A stretch of 60,330 nucleotides of DNA from Hymenobacter persicinus (lineage in GTDB: Bacteria > Bacteroidota > Bacteroidia > Cytophagales > Hymenobacteraceae), in contig NZ_SEWE01000033.1 of NCBI RefSeq assembly GCF_004167665.1, positions 1 to 60,330 on the forward strand. The letters run 5' to 3'. Both the position numbers and the translations under genes were made by a program. Shown piece by piece: positions 42,631 to 52,100 of the stretch (positions within the stretch are counted from its first letter, which is position 1; each line of letters starts with the position of its first letter). Below the pieces are notes generated by a model, which saw nothing but the letters and a program-made list of their open reading frames with translations, had not been told where the DNA came from and made no database searches.

Positions 42631-43623
42631 TTACCCCAGAAACCCTAGCAGCGCCTTGTAGAACTGCGCCGGGGCTTCGAGGTGCGGAATGTGGCCCACC
42701 TTTTCCAGTTGTACCAGCTTGGTGCCTTTGATCAGGCTGGCCGTGCGGCGGCCCAGGGCCGGATATTGGCCCATTAAGGCCAGCACTTTCGGGTCTTTGA
42801 TAAGGGCCTTGCCTACGACTGTGCGGTCGGCCTGGCCGATGATGAGTAGCGTGGGTGCCGTGATGCGGCTGAACTCATAGTTGACCGGCTGCTGGTAAAT
42901 CATGTCGAAGGTCAGGGCATTGGCGCGGGCCACCTTCGCAAAGTCGGGGCTGCGGGTCTGGGCGGCCAGGGGCAGCAGCCACTGGTCGTGGGCCGCCGGG
43001 TAGCCGTTGGGGTAATAGGTTGCGTGGTACTTGCGGATGCTGGCCTCAGTGCTTTTCAGCTCGGTAGCCTCGGCCTGGTCCACGGACTAGAACGGCACCC
43101 CGACGCGGTAGTCTTCGAGGCCGATGGGGTTTTCGAGCACCAGCTTTTCCGTGGCTTCGGGGTAGAGCAAGGCAAAGCGTGCGGCCAGCATGCCGCCCAT
43201 GCTGTGGCCCACCACCACGGCCTTTTTCACCCCCAGCGTGTCGAGCAGGTGCTTGGTGTTGCGGGCCAGCTGGTGAAACGAGTAGTGCAGGTCCGGCTTG
43301 TCGGATTTTCCAAAACCGATCTGGTCGGGCACCACCACCCGGAAGCCGGCGGCCGTGAGCGTGTGGATCGTTTCGCGCCAGTAGGCCCCGAAAAAGTTCT
43401 TGCCGTGCAGCAGCACCACGGTGCGCCCGTTGGCCCGGGCCGTGGCCGGCACGTCCATGTAGGCCATGCGCAGGCGCTGCCCTTCCAGCGTCAGGGGTAG
43501 GTACTTGACCGCAAACGGATACGCGTAGCCGTCGAGCGTAGCATTTAGCGGAACATTCTGGGCCCGGCCGGAGGTACTCGTTCCGAAAACCAGAAACAGC
43601 AGCAGAAGCAGGTATCGTGGCAT
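42631..43623 (-). pseudogene. Alpha/beta hydrolase split by an in-frame TAG
   Basis: From ATG 43623 the protein has a signal peptide ending GRAQ, then an alpha/beta hydrolase fold with VVLLHGKNFFGAYW, VVPDQIGFGKSDKP and nucleophile elbow VVVGHSMGGML. At 43089-43087 a TAG stops translation after GLEDYRVGVPF. The reading continues in the same frame with SVDQAEATELKSTEASIRKY, the rest of the cap and the catalytic His in GHIPHLEAP, ending at 42631. No indel is needed; a CAG-to-TAG change would explain it. Without readthrough the product lacks the second half and the catalytic His. Confidence 0.85.
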
Positions 43624-43716
43624 TGCAGCGTACTAGGGTGAGGTCTTCCTACGCAAATGCGGCCCACAAAGCCCAGATGCCGGGAGCGGATACGGGCATC
43701 TGGCGGCGTGTCTGGC

Positions 43717-44436
43717 CTAGCGGCCCGGGGCCGGCGACTGCTCGGCCAGAGCGGCCGTGAGCACGTCGCGCAGCTCCTGGAGCCGTTGGCGTACGGAGTG
43801 CAGGTCGCGGGCACTGGCCGAAATGGTGCCGGTCCGCATGGTCAGGTAGCGGGCAAAAGCGGCGCTATCGTGGAGCAGATCCGTCAGTTCATGCTGTTTG
43901 GCCTGCCACGCTTCGACCTGGCCCTGGTGCAGATAGCCCCAGCGCAATGCCATGGTCATGCTAACCAGCCCGGCCAGTTCGGCAAGCAGCGTTTCCTCCT
44001 CGGGCGCAATGGTGCGCGCTTCCCGGCCAATTACGCAGAGCGAGCCGATATTCTCCCCGTCGGGCATGTGCAGGGCCGCCCCGGCATAAAAGCGCAGCCC
44101 TGCCGCCTGGGCCACAAACGGGTTGACCAGGTCGCAGCCTTCCCGCGACAAGTCGGTGTAGGTCAGCACCTGGTTTTGCAGAATGGCCGCTGAGCAGAGG
44201 CTGTCGGCCCGATCCAAGCGCTCCAGGTCGGGCAGCCCCACGTTGCTTTTGAAAAACACCTGCTGCTCGTCGACGAGGGAAATCAGGGAGATGGGCAGGT
44301 TGAACAGCTGGGCGGCCAGGGCCACGTACTCATCGAAGATGGGTTCGGGGGTGGTGTTGAGAATCTGGTACTGGTGCAAGCTGCGCAGCCGCTGCGGATC
44401 ATTGTCCGGAATCAGCGACGTAGGTAGAGTATTCAT
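43717..44436 (-). CDS. GAF-domain protein
   Basis: 239 residues. The N-terminal part (about 20-170) shows the GAF pattern LAAQLFNLPISLISLVDEQQ, FFKSNVGLP and then AGAALHMPDGENIGSLCVIG, typical of small-molecule or redox sensors. A helical C-terminal region (about 180-235) follows, without a kinase or cyclase domain. It is probably a stand-alone sensor or an adaptor for a separate histidine kinase. No partner is adjacent. Confidence 0.82.
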   Translation of the reverse strand: MNTLPTSLIPDNDPQRLRSLHQYQILNTTPEPIFDEYVALAAQLFNLPISLISLVDEQQVFFKSNVGLPDLERLDRADSLCSAAILQNQVLTYTDLSREGCDLVNPFVAQAAGLRFYAGAALHMPDGENIGSLCVIGREARTIAPEEETLLAELAGLVSMTMALRWGYLHQGQVEAWQAKQHELTDLLHDSAAFARYLTMRTGTISASARDLHSVRQRLQELRDVLTAALAEQSPAPGR

Positions 44437-44511
44437 GACACAAACATTTTCTCGCCCTGGAATGCGCCGGCCGAGTTTTTGTCAAAAATAAGCCATTCTT
44501 GTCCTGAATAT

Positions 44512-45021
44512 CTACAACAGCACCCGGGGGCTGCCATTTTTTCTGCGCGACCCGGCCTTGCTGGGGGCCGCCAGATTTTGCAGCACCTGCTTGGCGATGC
44601 TGACGTGGTCGGTGGCCCCGCTCAGGGAGTTGAAAATGTACCGGACAATACCCTGCTGGTCGATGACGAACGTGACGCGGCCCGGCAGCAGCCCGAGCAT
44701 GGCCCGGGGTACCTCGTAGAGCTTGCGCACCCGCCCACCCGCGTCGGCCAGCAGCTCGAAGGGCAGGCGGTGCTTCTGGGTGAACTTCTGGTGGGAGGCC
44801 TCGCTGTCGGAGCTCACGCCTACCACCTCGGCGCCCAGGTCGCGGAAGTCCTCGTACTGGTCGCGGAACGAGCAGGCCTCGGCCGTGCAGCCCGGCGTGT
44901 CGTCCTTGGGGTAGAAGTACAGCACCAGGCTGCGCCGGCCGCGCAAATCGGCGAGGTGAAACGTGCCGCCGGAGGTGGTGGTCAGGGAAAAATCGGGGGC
45001 CGGGTCGCCTACCTGGAGCAT
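44512..45021 (-). CDS. bcp: Bcp/PrxQ-type thioredoxin-dependent peroxiredoxin
   Basis: 169 residues. The AhpC/TSA fold begins at LQVGDPAPDFSL. The peroxidatic Cys45 is in PGCTAEAC and the resolving Cys50 is five residues later, as in the Bcp/PrxQ subfamily. The C-terminus is extended and basic (SKAGSRRKNGSP). It reduces hydroperoxides with thioredoxin. Cytoplasmic, monocistronic, divergent from the glycosyltransferase at 45191. Confidence 0.93.
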   Translation of the reverse strand: MLQVGDPAPDFSLTTTSGGTFHLADLRGRRSLVLYFYPKDDTPGCTAEACSFRDQYEDFRDLGAEVVGVSSDSEASHQKFTQKHRLPFELLADAGGRVRKLYEVPRAMLGLLPGRVTFVIDQQGIVRYIFNSLSGATDHVSIAKQVLQNLAAPSKAGSRRKNGSPRVLL

Positions 45022-45190
45022 GAGTGCGGGGGTGAGAAAGTGAAAAGATGCCGTTGAAAAAAACGCGCCGCTCAGGCGAAGGTTTGGCTGGCGTACTGAT
45101 TCTCCCGGTTCCGGGCTGCATCTTTGCGCTTTCCCCTCGGGTTAGTGGCCCCGCCCCAATCCATATTCGCCGTCTTCTCGTTTGTTCCGA

Positions 45191-45904
45191 ATGCCTCCGC
45201 CCCTGCCCGCCGTTCCGCTTATCGACGTTATCATTCCGGCTTACAACGAGGAGCAGTCCATTGGGCGCGTGCTGGCCGACATTCCCGCCGGACTGGTGCG
45301 GGAGGTGCTGGTCGTTGATAATAATTCCCGGGACCAGACCGGGGCCGTGGCCCGAGCCGCCGGGGCCACCGTGGTGCGCGAAAACCGGCCCGGCTACGGG
45401 CACGCCTGCCTGGCGGGCATGGCCCACTGCTTTGCCCGCCCCGCCACCGACCAGCCCGACATCATCGTGTTTCTCGACGGCGACTATTCCGACTACCCCG
45501 AGCAGCTGCCCGAGCTGCTGGCGCCCATCCGGCGCGGGGAGGCCGACCTGGTTATTGGCTCCCGGGCCCTGGGTGAGCGGGAAAGCGGGGCCATGCTGCC
45601 CCAGCAAATTTTCGGCAACTGGCTCGCCACTACCCTGCTGCGCGCGTTTTACGGGGTGCGCTTCACCGACCTGGGGCCGTTTCGGGCCATTCGCACCGAC
45701 GCCCTCAAGCAAATCGGGATGCAGGACACGACCTACGGCTGGACCGTGGAAATGCAGCTCAAGGCCGCCAAGCTCAAGCTCCGCAGCCAGGAAGTACCCG
45801 TGCGCTACCGCCGCCGCATCGGTGTGTCGAAGGTATCGGGTACGGTGAAGGGCACGCTGGGCGCGGGCTACAAGATTCTGTGGACGATTTTTAAGTACTT
45901 GTAA
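45191..45904 (+). CDS. Glycosyltransferase family 2 (DPM1-like)
   Basis: 237 residues from ATG 45191. The GT-A motifs are IDVIIPAYNEEQSIGRV, VVDNNSRDQT and FLDGDYSD with D-x-D at 96-98. The length and EMQLKAAKLKLR near the end suggest a polyprenyl-phosphate mannose or glucose synthase type. No membrane segment. It heads a run of three glycosyltransferase genes on this strand, 74 bases before the next. Confidence 0.9.
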   Translation: MPPPLPAVPLIDVIIPAYNEEQSIGRVLADIPAGLVREVLVVDNNSRDQTGAVARAAGATVVRENRPGYGHACLAGMAHCFARPATDQPDIIVFLDGDYSDYPEQLPELLAPIRRGEADLVIGSRALGERESGAMLPQQIFGNWLATTLLRAFYGVRFTDLGPFRAIRTDALKQIGMQDTTYGWTVEMQLKAAKLKLRSQEVPVRYRRRIGVSKVSGTVKGTLGAGYKILWTIFKYL

Positions 45905-45978
45905 GCTCGCCGCCCCGCCCGGTGCGCCGGGTCTCGCAGCCGTTTTCTTCCCCAATCCCGCATGCTTCTTTTCCGCTG

Positions 45979-47448
45979 ATGCCCGAACTGGAAACCGCAC
46001 TTCTGGTTCTTTACGGCCTGTGCCTGACGTTTATTCTGGGTTTCAGCCTCGCGCAGCTGCACCTCACGCGCCTGGCCCGGCGCGCCTACCGGCAGCCGCC
46101 CCTGCCGGCCCCCGCCGCGCCCGCGGCCTGGCCCCTGGTGACGGTGCAGGTGCCCCTTTACAACGAGCGGTACGTGGTAGAGCGCATCATCGACGCCGTG
46201 GCGGCCCTCGACTACCCCGCCGACCGCCTCCATATTCAGGTCCTCGACGACTCCACTGACGAAACAGTGGCCCTGGCCGCCGCCCGCATTGCCTACCACC
46301 GCGCCCGGGGCCGGCGCATCGACCACGTGCGCCGCCCCGACCGACAGGGCTTCAAGGCCGGGGCCCTGCGGCACGGCCTCACCGAAACCGACGGCGAGCT
46401 GGTGGCCATCTTCGACGCCGACTTCGTGCCCGAGCCCGACTTTCTGCGCCGCACCGTGCCCTACTTCGCCGCCCCGGAGCTGGGCGTAGTGCAGACCCGC
46501 TGGGCCCACCTCAACGCCGCCGACTCCCTGCTTACCGAGTTGCAGGCCTTCGGACTGAATGCCCACTTTCTCGTCGAGCAGGTGGGGCGCCAGGCCGGCG
46601 GGCACTTCATCAATTTCAACGGCACCGGCGGGGTGTGGCGGCGCACCTGCATCGAGGACGCCGGCAACTGGCACGCCGACACGCTCACCGAGGACCTCGA
46701 CCTGAGCTACCGGGCCCAGCTGCGGGGGTGGCGCTTCGGCTACCTGCCGCGGGTGGCGGCCCCGGCCGAGCTGCCTGCCGCCATGGACGCGCTCCGCTCC
46801 CAGCAGTTTCGCTGGAACAAGGGCGGGGCCGAAACCGCCCGCAAGCACCTGGGCCGGGTGCTCCGCTCGGGGCTGCGGCCGGCCACCAAGGTGCACGCCA
46901 CGTTTCACCTGCTCAACAGCACCGTCTTTATTGCCATTCTGCTGATGGCCGTGCTGAGCGTGCCCCTGCTGTTTGCCCGGGAGCACCGGCCCGAGTTTGA
47001 GCCCGTTTTTAAGCTGGCCTCCCTGTTCCTGCTGGCCCTCGCGCCCCTGGCCTACTACTATTTCACGGCCTGGCGCCTGGCCGAGCCGGCAGCTCCCTGG
47101 ACGGCTTTCGTGCCCAAGTTCCTGCTGTTTTTAGCCATGTCAATGGGGCTCTCCCTGCACAACACGCAGGCGGTGCTGGCCGGGCTGGCCGGGCGCCGGT
47201 CGGCCTTTATCCGCACGCCCAAGCTCGGGCTGACGGCCCCGCCCCAACGCTGGCAGCGCCGCTACCGCACCGGCGGCCTCGATGCGCGCACCGGGCTCGA
47301 AGGCGTGCTCACGCTCTACTTCCTGTTTGGCCTGGGTGCGGGCCTGTACTTCGGCAATTTCAGCCTGCTGCCCCTGCACCTGCTGCTGACTACCGGCTAC
47401 GGGTTGGTGTTTTACTACTCGGTGCGCCACAACCGCCGCGGGGCATGA
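45979..47448 (+). CDS. Membrane glycosyltransferase family 2 (cellulose-synthase-like)
   Basis: 489 residues from ATG 45979. One N-terminal membrane segment is followed by a cytosolic catalytic domain with VLDDSTDE, D146-A-D148, TEDLD (E238-D239) and the processive motif Q-F-R-W at 276-279, then four C-terminal membrane helices. This combination is that of processive GT2 enzymes that make a polymer or glycolipid. Its end overlaps the start of the next gene (ATGA), so they are translationally coupled. Confidence 0.92.
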   Translation: MPELETALLVLYGLCLTFILGFSLAQLHLTRLARRAYRQPPLPAPAAPAAWPLVTVQVPLYNERYVVERIIDAVAALDYPADRLHIQVLDDSTDETVALAAARIAYHRARGRRIDHVRRPDRQGFKAGALRHGLTETDGELVAIFDADFVPEPDFLRRTVPYFAAPELGVVQTRWAHLNAADSLLTELQAFGLNAHFLVEQVGRQAGGHFINFNGTGGVWRRTCIEDAGNWHADTLTEDLDLSYRAQLRGWRFGYLPRVAAPAELPAAMDALRSQQFRWNKGGAETARKHLGRVLRSGLRPATKVHATFHLLNSTVFIAILLMAVLSVPLLFAREHRPEFEPVFKLASLFLLALAPLAYYYFTAWRLAEPAAPWTAFVPKFLLFLAMSMGLSLHNTQAVLAGLAGRRSAFIRTPKLGLTAPPQRWQRRYRTGGLDARTGLEGVLTLYFLFGLGAGLYFGNFSLLPLHLLLTTGYGLVFYYSVRHNRRGA

Positions 47449-48755
47449 GCAGCACCCGGCGCGGCTTCGTTCAGGTGCTAGCCCTGCTGAGCAGCGCGGC
47501 AGCCTACCTCGGGCTGGCCTATCTGACTCCGCGCCCGGCCCTGGCGCAGGTGCTGATGCTGTTTGCCACGGCCTTCGCCGCCTACGCCGGACTGCTGCGC
47601 GCCGGGCTTACCCTGCGCTGCGGGTTGCTGGCGGCCCTGCTGCTGCGCCTGCTCTGGCTGCCGGCCACCCCGGCCCTGTCCGACGACTACCACCGTTTCC
47701 GCTGGGACGGGACGCTGGTGGCGGCCGGGCAGAACCCTTACCGGCACACGCCCCGCGAATTGCAGGCAGCCCAGCCGTCGGCGCTGTACGACCGGCTCAA
47801 CTCCCCGGCTTACTACTCGGTGTATCCGCCGGTGTGCCAAGCGGCGTTCGGCTTGGCCAGCGGGCTGTTTCCCGACCAGGAGCTGGGCTTCATTGTGGTG
47901 CTGCGCCTGCTGATTATAGCGGCGGAAATAGGCACGGCCGCGCTGCTGGTGGCTCTGCTGCGTCATTTCGGACAGCCCACCGAACGAGCGTTGCTGTATC
48001 TGCTCAACCCCCTGGTTATCGTGGAGCTTACCGGCAACCTGCACTTCGAAGCCCTGCTGATCTGCGGCGTGCTGGCTTCCCTGCTGGCCCTGGTCCGGGG
48101 GCGGGTGGCGCTGTCGGCGGGGGCGCTGGCGCTGAGCATTGCTACCAAGCTGCTGCCGTTGCTGCTGCTGCCGTTGTTGCTGCGGCGCCTGGGCTGGCGG
48201 GTATTTCTGGTCTATACCGCTCTAACGCTACTGCTGGTGGGTCTGCTATTTGCCCCATTCCTGTCGGCCGGGTTGGTGGGCAACTTTGGCCGTAGCCTCG
48301 ATTTGTACTTCCACAAGTTCGAGTTCAACGCCAGCCTATACTACCTGGTCCGGGCTCTGGGCTACCAGATTACGGGCTACAACGAAATTGCCCGCATCGG
48401 AACCGGGCTGGGCGTTTTGGCCGCGGCTTGGCTGCTGGTCGTGGCCGGCCGGGAGCGGCAACCAAGTTTCAGCACCCTGCCCACGGCGGCCCTGGCGGTC
48501 CTGACTGGCTATTACCTACTGGCCACCACCGTGCATCCGTGGTACCTGACGCCGCTGGTGGCACTGAGCGTATTTACCCGCCAGCAGTTTGCCCTGGCCT
48601 GGTCCGCGCTGGCGCTGCTGTCGTACGGAGCCTACCGCGGGCCGCGCTACTCCGAAAACCTGAGTCTGGTGGCCTTGGAATATGGTCTGCTGCTGCTGGT
48701 GCTCCTCTGGGAGTTGCGCCGAAAACCGCTGGCACAGCTCCCAAGCGGGGCTTAA
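47445..48755 (+). CDS. GT87-like membrane mannosyltransferase
   Basis: 436 residues with about ten membrane segments. The motif DDYHRFRWDGTLVAAGQNPY after the second membrane segment is typical of GT-C enzymes of the GT87/DUF2029 group, which use polyprenyl-phosphate sugars. Supplied by the DPM1-like enzyme upstream, this may elongate a lipid-linked or envelope glycan (inference from context). Confidence 0.82.
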   Translation: MSSTRRGFVQVLALLSSAAAYLGLAYLTPRPALAQVLMLFATAFAAYAGLLRAGLTLRCGLLAALLLRLLWLPATPALSDDYHRFRWDGTLVAAGQNPYRHTPRELQAAQPSALYDRLNSPAYYSVYPPVCQAAFGLASGLFPDQELGFIVVLRLLIIAAEIGTAALLVALLRHFGQPTERALLYLLNPLVIVELTGNLHFEALLICGVLASLLALVRGRVALSAGALALSIATKLLPLLLLPLLLRRLGWRVFLVYTALTLLLVGLLFAPFLSAGLVGNFGRSLDLYFHKFEFNASLYYLVRALGYQITGYNEIARIGTGLGVLAAAWLLVVAGRERQPSFSTLPTAALAVLTGYYLLATTVHPWYLTPLVALSVFTRQQFALAWSALALLSYGAYRGPRYSENLSLVALEYGLLLLVLLWELRRKPLAQLPSGA

Positions 48756-48763
48756 AGCGGCTT

Positions 48764-49363
48764 CTAGCGCTTGGTTTTTTGACGCCAGGCAGTCAGATCC
48801 GCCTCCGTGTCCACGTCCTGCAGCTTGGGCAGCAGCGCGAGTCGCAGCCCCAATTCCTGGGAATCGGCCACAGTGTCGGCCAGTACGGAGTCAGTGCTCC
48901 AGGTTTTATTGGCAAACAGCAGCAGGTGCAGCCGGTTCATACCCAGCAGGTAGTACCCCCCGTCCTCAGCTGGGCCCAGCACTACGTCGTGGGTTTGCAG
49001 CTGCTGAAAAGCCTGTTCCAAGTGAGTTGTGGTCAATTCCGGGCAGTCGGTACCGATGATGACGGCCGCGGTAGCGCCGCTGGCAAAGGCCTGGGCGAAG
49101 GCCGTCACCATGCGGTGGCCCAGGTTGCCGGCGGGCTGCAGGCGCTGCTCGCAGTCGGGCCACCGGTTGGGGCCCGGCGTCAAGGCGGGCTCGGCAAACC
49201 AGACCGTCTTGTGCGCCGGGGCGAGGCCGTTGGCGGCCGCGCGGGTCAAGGCCAGCAGCTCTTCGTACACGGCCAGGGCTGCTTCGTCGCCGAGCGTGCG
49301 GGCCAGGCGGGTTTTAACGCGGCCCAGCTCGGGGTGCCGGGCAAAAATGAGCAGGTGATTCAC
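48764..49363 (-). CDS. DUF2064 / TIGR04282-type sugar-phosphate transferase
   Basis: 199 residues from GTG 49363 (VNHLLIFARHPELG). The family motifs KTRLART, TDCPEL and AEDGGYYLLGM are present. These are nucleotidyl- or glycosyltransferase-like proteins of the MobA fold, one branch being linked to arsenosugar biosynthesis. No other arsenosugar gene is visible nearby. It converges on the GT87-like gene with only eight bases between them. Confidence 0.88.
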   Translation of the reverse strand: MNHLLIFARHPELGRVKTRLARTLGDEAALAVYEELLALTRAAANGLAPAHKTVWFAEPALTPGPNRWPDCEQRLQPAGNLGHRMVTAFAQAFASGATAAVIIGTDCPELTTTHLEQAFQQLQTHDVVLGPAEDGGYYLLGMNRLHLLLFANKTWSTDSVLADTVADSQELGLRLALLPKLQDVDTEADLTAWRQKTKR

Positions 49364-49437
49364 AAAAGGAGCAACTGAATGGACGGAACGGGCCGGAGCT
49401 TCGGTTCCCAAAGATGGGCCTTCAGCGCGTAAGTTCG

Positions 49438-50004
49438 CTATTCGTACACTTTATTGCCGCGCTGCAGCCAGGCACTCCACAGCGCGGAATACGGGTGCAC
49501 GTTCTGGGTTGGCCCCTGGGCATTCACCACCGCGTGGCCCTCATTTACCCACTCGAAGATGCCGCCGTAGAGGTTGCGCACGTGGGTGAAGCCCAACGCC
49601 CGCAGCCGCTCCCCCACCCGCTCACTGCGGTAGCCGACCGAGCAGTACACCACAATAGGCTGGTCGCGGGGCAAGTCGGCAAAGGTGGCCTGCTCGTAGT
49701 GGTCAAAGTTCACGAAGCGTGCCCCGCGCAGGTGACTAACCTTATACTCAGCCGGCGTGCGCGTGTCGAGCAGCACCACGGCCTCGGACTGGCGGCGCAG
49801 GGCGGCCAACTCCGCGGGCTGAATCAGGGGCACCGTTTCGCGGTAGAGCGTGCGCAGCAGCTGGGCGTAGGCCGCGCTGGGCCCCGCGGGCTGCTGGGCC
49901 GGACGCTCCTTGCTGCAGGCGGGCAGCGTGACGAGGCCGACCAACGCCGGCAATATTCCTAAAACGCTTTTGGCAGCCCGCCAGAACCCAATTTTCTTTG
50001 TCAT
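49438..50004 (-). CDS. Rhodanese-domain lipoprotein
   Basis: 188 residues. The signal peptide ends LVTLPAC (lipobox Cys30). The mature part is a single rhodanese domain with LLDTRTPAEYKVSHLRGA and the active-site loop Y-C121-S-V-G-Y-R-S. Such enzymes transfer sulfane sulfur. The location is the periplasm or outer membrane. It lies 19 bases after the H-NOX gene on the same strand, so the two are likely co-transcribed. Confidence 0.88.
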   Translation of the reverse strand: MTKKIGFWRAAKSVLGILPALVGLVTLPACSKERPAQQPAGPSAAYAQLLRTLYRETVPLIQPAELAALRRQSEAVVLLDTRTPAEYKVSHLRGARFVNFDHYEQATFADLPRDQPIVVYCSVGYRSERVGERLRALGFTHVRNLYGGIFEWVNEGHAVVNAQGPTQNVHPYSALWSAWLQRGNKVYE

Positions 50005-50023
50005 GCTTGCTACGGCCCGCTAC

Positions 50024-50563
50024 TTAGTGGCGGCGCACCTGAATCGTGACCTGCTGCCCATCCTCGCGGGTAGTGGCCTGCACTTCAATCTGATCAGCCT
50101 CGTCGAAGTAGGTGGCCAGGCCGCGGATAATGCCCACGGCCAGCGCGCCCATGCGCCGCTCCGACTCGTAGCGCACCTCCAGCTCGTTTTCGGACCGGCG
50201 CGTGACGTGCAGCGCGGGCGGGCGGGTGCCGGGCAGGTCGCGGCGCACGGCCCCGTGCATGGCTTCCTCGGTGTGCTCAATCATGGCCAGCGTATCCCAG
50301 CCGGGCTGCACGTAGCGCTTGTACACCAGCATCAGGTCGGGCACCAGAAACTCGCCGAACTTTTCCTGGAGCTCCGCGGCCGGAATCCCCGTCATTTCGG
50401 CCGCCTGCCCTACCAGGGCAAACATCTGCTCGTCGGGATACACACGCATCATCTCGAAGTCGGCGCTGCTCAGGCCCGACAACTCCACCAGCCGAAGCCA
50501 GGTGCTGTGGTCATAGTGAACTTGAACGAAGCGTTTGAGCAGGTTGATGATGGAGCCGTGCAT
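50024..50563 (-). CDS. Stand-alone H-NOX (haem NO/O2-binding) protein
   Basis: 179 residues, the size of a single H-NOX domain. The N-terminus MHGSIINLLKRFVQVHY is typical. The proximal haem ligand is likely His103 in EAMHGAVRRDLPGTRPP, and the haem-propionate clamp Y-x-S-x-R is Y132-E-S134-E-R136. It should bind NO (or O2/CO) reversibly and act as a gas sensor. Usually such proteins regulate a neighbouring histidine kinase or cyclic-di-GMP enzyme. Here no such partner is adjacent; instead a rhodanese lipoprotein follows. Confidence 0.92.
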   Translation of the reverse strand: MHGSIINLLKRFVQVHYDHSTWLRLVELSGLSSADFEMMRVYPDEQMFALVGQAAEMTGIPAAELQEKFGEFLVPDLMLVYKRYVQPGWDTLAMIEHTEEAMHGAVRRDLPGTRPPALHVTRRSENELEVRYESERRMGALAVGIIRGLATYFDEADQIEVQATTREDGQQVTIQVRRH

Positions 50564-50700
50564 GCTAAGCTAAAGTGGGTGGGGAATAAGCTCCTGCATA
50601 AACCCCGACTCCGACCCGGTTGTTACGACCAGCTCAACAATTCCCTCGCTACTCGCTGAAACGCGCCCCGCCCGGATAGGACGAGGCGCGTTAGCAGAGG

Positions 50701-51540
50701 TTAAAACTTCCCAATAACCGTCATGGTCGACAGCGTCGGATTCTCGCTGCCGCCTTCAGGCTCCACCGTCATGGCAAAGGCCTGGGCGCTGCTGATATCC
50801 TTCATCTGCTGCAGACTGTCGCCGGCCGTGGTGGCCGCCACCAGCACCCCGGCGTCAACGGGCTTGCCGTTGTCGAGGGCCCAGAGCTGATATTGCTTGC
50901 CAGCGGGTGGGGCGGGCAGACGGCGCACGTCCACGAATACGGCTTTGGTCGCCGCGTTATACAGTACCCGGGCCTTGGCCGTGGGCGCGGCAGGCGTGCC
51001 GGAGAGGTCAATGGCTTTGAACTCGTCGTTGCGCAGCACCTGCACCTGGCTGGCCAAGCTCTTGTTAACGGCCTGCATGGTCGTAGCCACCCGCGACTGT
51101 TCGGTTTGGGCAATAACGAGGCTGGTTTCGGCGTCTTTCCAGCGGTTGTACAGCACTAGGTTGGCCGCCGCACTCAACAGCAGCAGCGCCACGGACGCGG
51201 CCATCAGCCAATTGAAGCGGGACGCGCTTGGTTCCGCTTCGGGCACCAGCTGGCGCACCACGGGCTCGGCCGGGGCCGCGGCCACCGGTTCCGGCGCCTG
51301 TACAGGCTGGTGAATGGCCGACTGCCAGCCGGCCAGCACCCGCTCGCGCAACCCGGCGGGAGGCTCCACCGTATGGGCTTGAGCATAGCCGTCTACGGCG
51401 GCCAGAATGGCCGTCAGCTCCCGCTGGATTTCGGGGTGCGTCGCGGCTTGGCGCTCCACTTCGGTGCGCTCCGCCTCGCTGAGTACGCCCAGGGCGTATT
51501 CTTCGAGAATTCCTGATTCGATGTAGTCCTGAATGTTCAC
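50701..51540 (-). CDS. RskA-type anti-sigma factor
   Basis: 279 residues. The N-terminal part (about 1-75) is helical and binds the sigma factor (ALGVLSEAERTEVERQ). A proline/alanine linker is followed by one membrane helix (about 110-131, ASRFNWLMAASVALLLLSAA) and an extracytoplasmic anti-sigma-K domain with LPAPPAGKQYQLWALDNGKP. It holds the adjacent ECF sigma factor inactive until a signal in the periplasm. Two bases separate the two genes. Confidence 0.9.
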   Translation of the reverse strand: MNIQDYIESGILEEYALGVLSEAERTEVERQAATHPEIQRELTAILAAVDGYAQAHTVEPPAGLRERVLAGWQSAIHQPVQAPEPVAAAPAEPVVRQLVPEAEPSASRFNWLMAASVALLLLSAAANLVLYNRWKDAETSLVIAQTEQSRVATTMQAVNKSLASQVQVLRNDEFKAIDLSGTPAAPTAKARVLYNAATKAVFVDVRRLPAPPAGKQYQLWALDNGKPVDAGVLVAATTAGDSLQQMKDISSAQAFAMTVEPEGGSENPTLSTMTVIGKF

Positions 51541-51542
51541 GG

Positions 51543-52100
51543 TTATCGAATCAGTTTAGACAATACTTTGATAGCCGCCCGGGCCCGGGTCTTGACCGTT
51601 CCCAGGGGCAGGTTGAGTTCTTCCGCCACTTCACTTTGCGTAAATCCGCCAAAATAGAGCAGGTCAATAACCTGCTTCTGCTCGGGGTTGAGCTGGGCCG
51701 TTATTTCCTGCAAACCAATGTGCTCGGGCCGGAACGTGGGAACGGCGGCCTGACGCAACGCGGCACTCTCCTCTAAAGGTTGCGTGCGACTACTTACGCG
51801 GTACTGCCGGGAGCGGATTTTGTCGATGGCTAAATTCCGGCAAACATTCAGCACCCACGTAAACAGGCGCCCTTTGGTGGAATCGTAGGACGAAAAAGAG
51901 TGCCAGATTTTTACCAGCCCTTCCTGCAAAACGTCTTCGGCCACTTCTTCCGTCTTCACGATGCGGAGAATCACCCCGTATAGCGCCGCCGAATATTTGT
52001 CGTAGAACAGAGTCATGGCCGACTCGTCCCGGTCGCGCAGGCGCTGCACGAGCAATTCCTCAAAATCGGGTATGGATGACTCGGGGGAGTGTAGTGTCAC
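51543..52100 (-). CDS. ECF RNA polymerase sigma factor
   Basis: 185 residues from GTG 52100 (VTLHSPESS), the normal length; the longer frame to 52382 runs through the promoter region. Region 2 is at AALYGVILRIVKTEEVAEDV, followed by DLAIDKIRS-type region 2.4, and region 4 is ELNLPLGTVKTRARAAIKVL. It directs RNA polymerase to a stress or envelope regulon and is paired with the RskA-like anti-sigma factor immediately downstream. Confidence 0.92.
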   Translation of the reverse strand: MTLHSPESSIPDFEELLVQRLRDRDESAMTLFYDKYSAALYGVILRIVKTEEVAEDVLQEGLVKIWHSFSSYDSTKGRLFTWVLNVCRNLAIDKIRSRQYRVSSRTQPLEESAALRQAAVPTFRPEHIGLQEITAQLNPEQKQVIDLLYFGGFTQSEVAEELNLPLGTVKTRARAAIKVLSKLIR

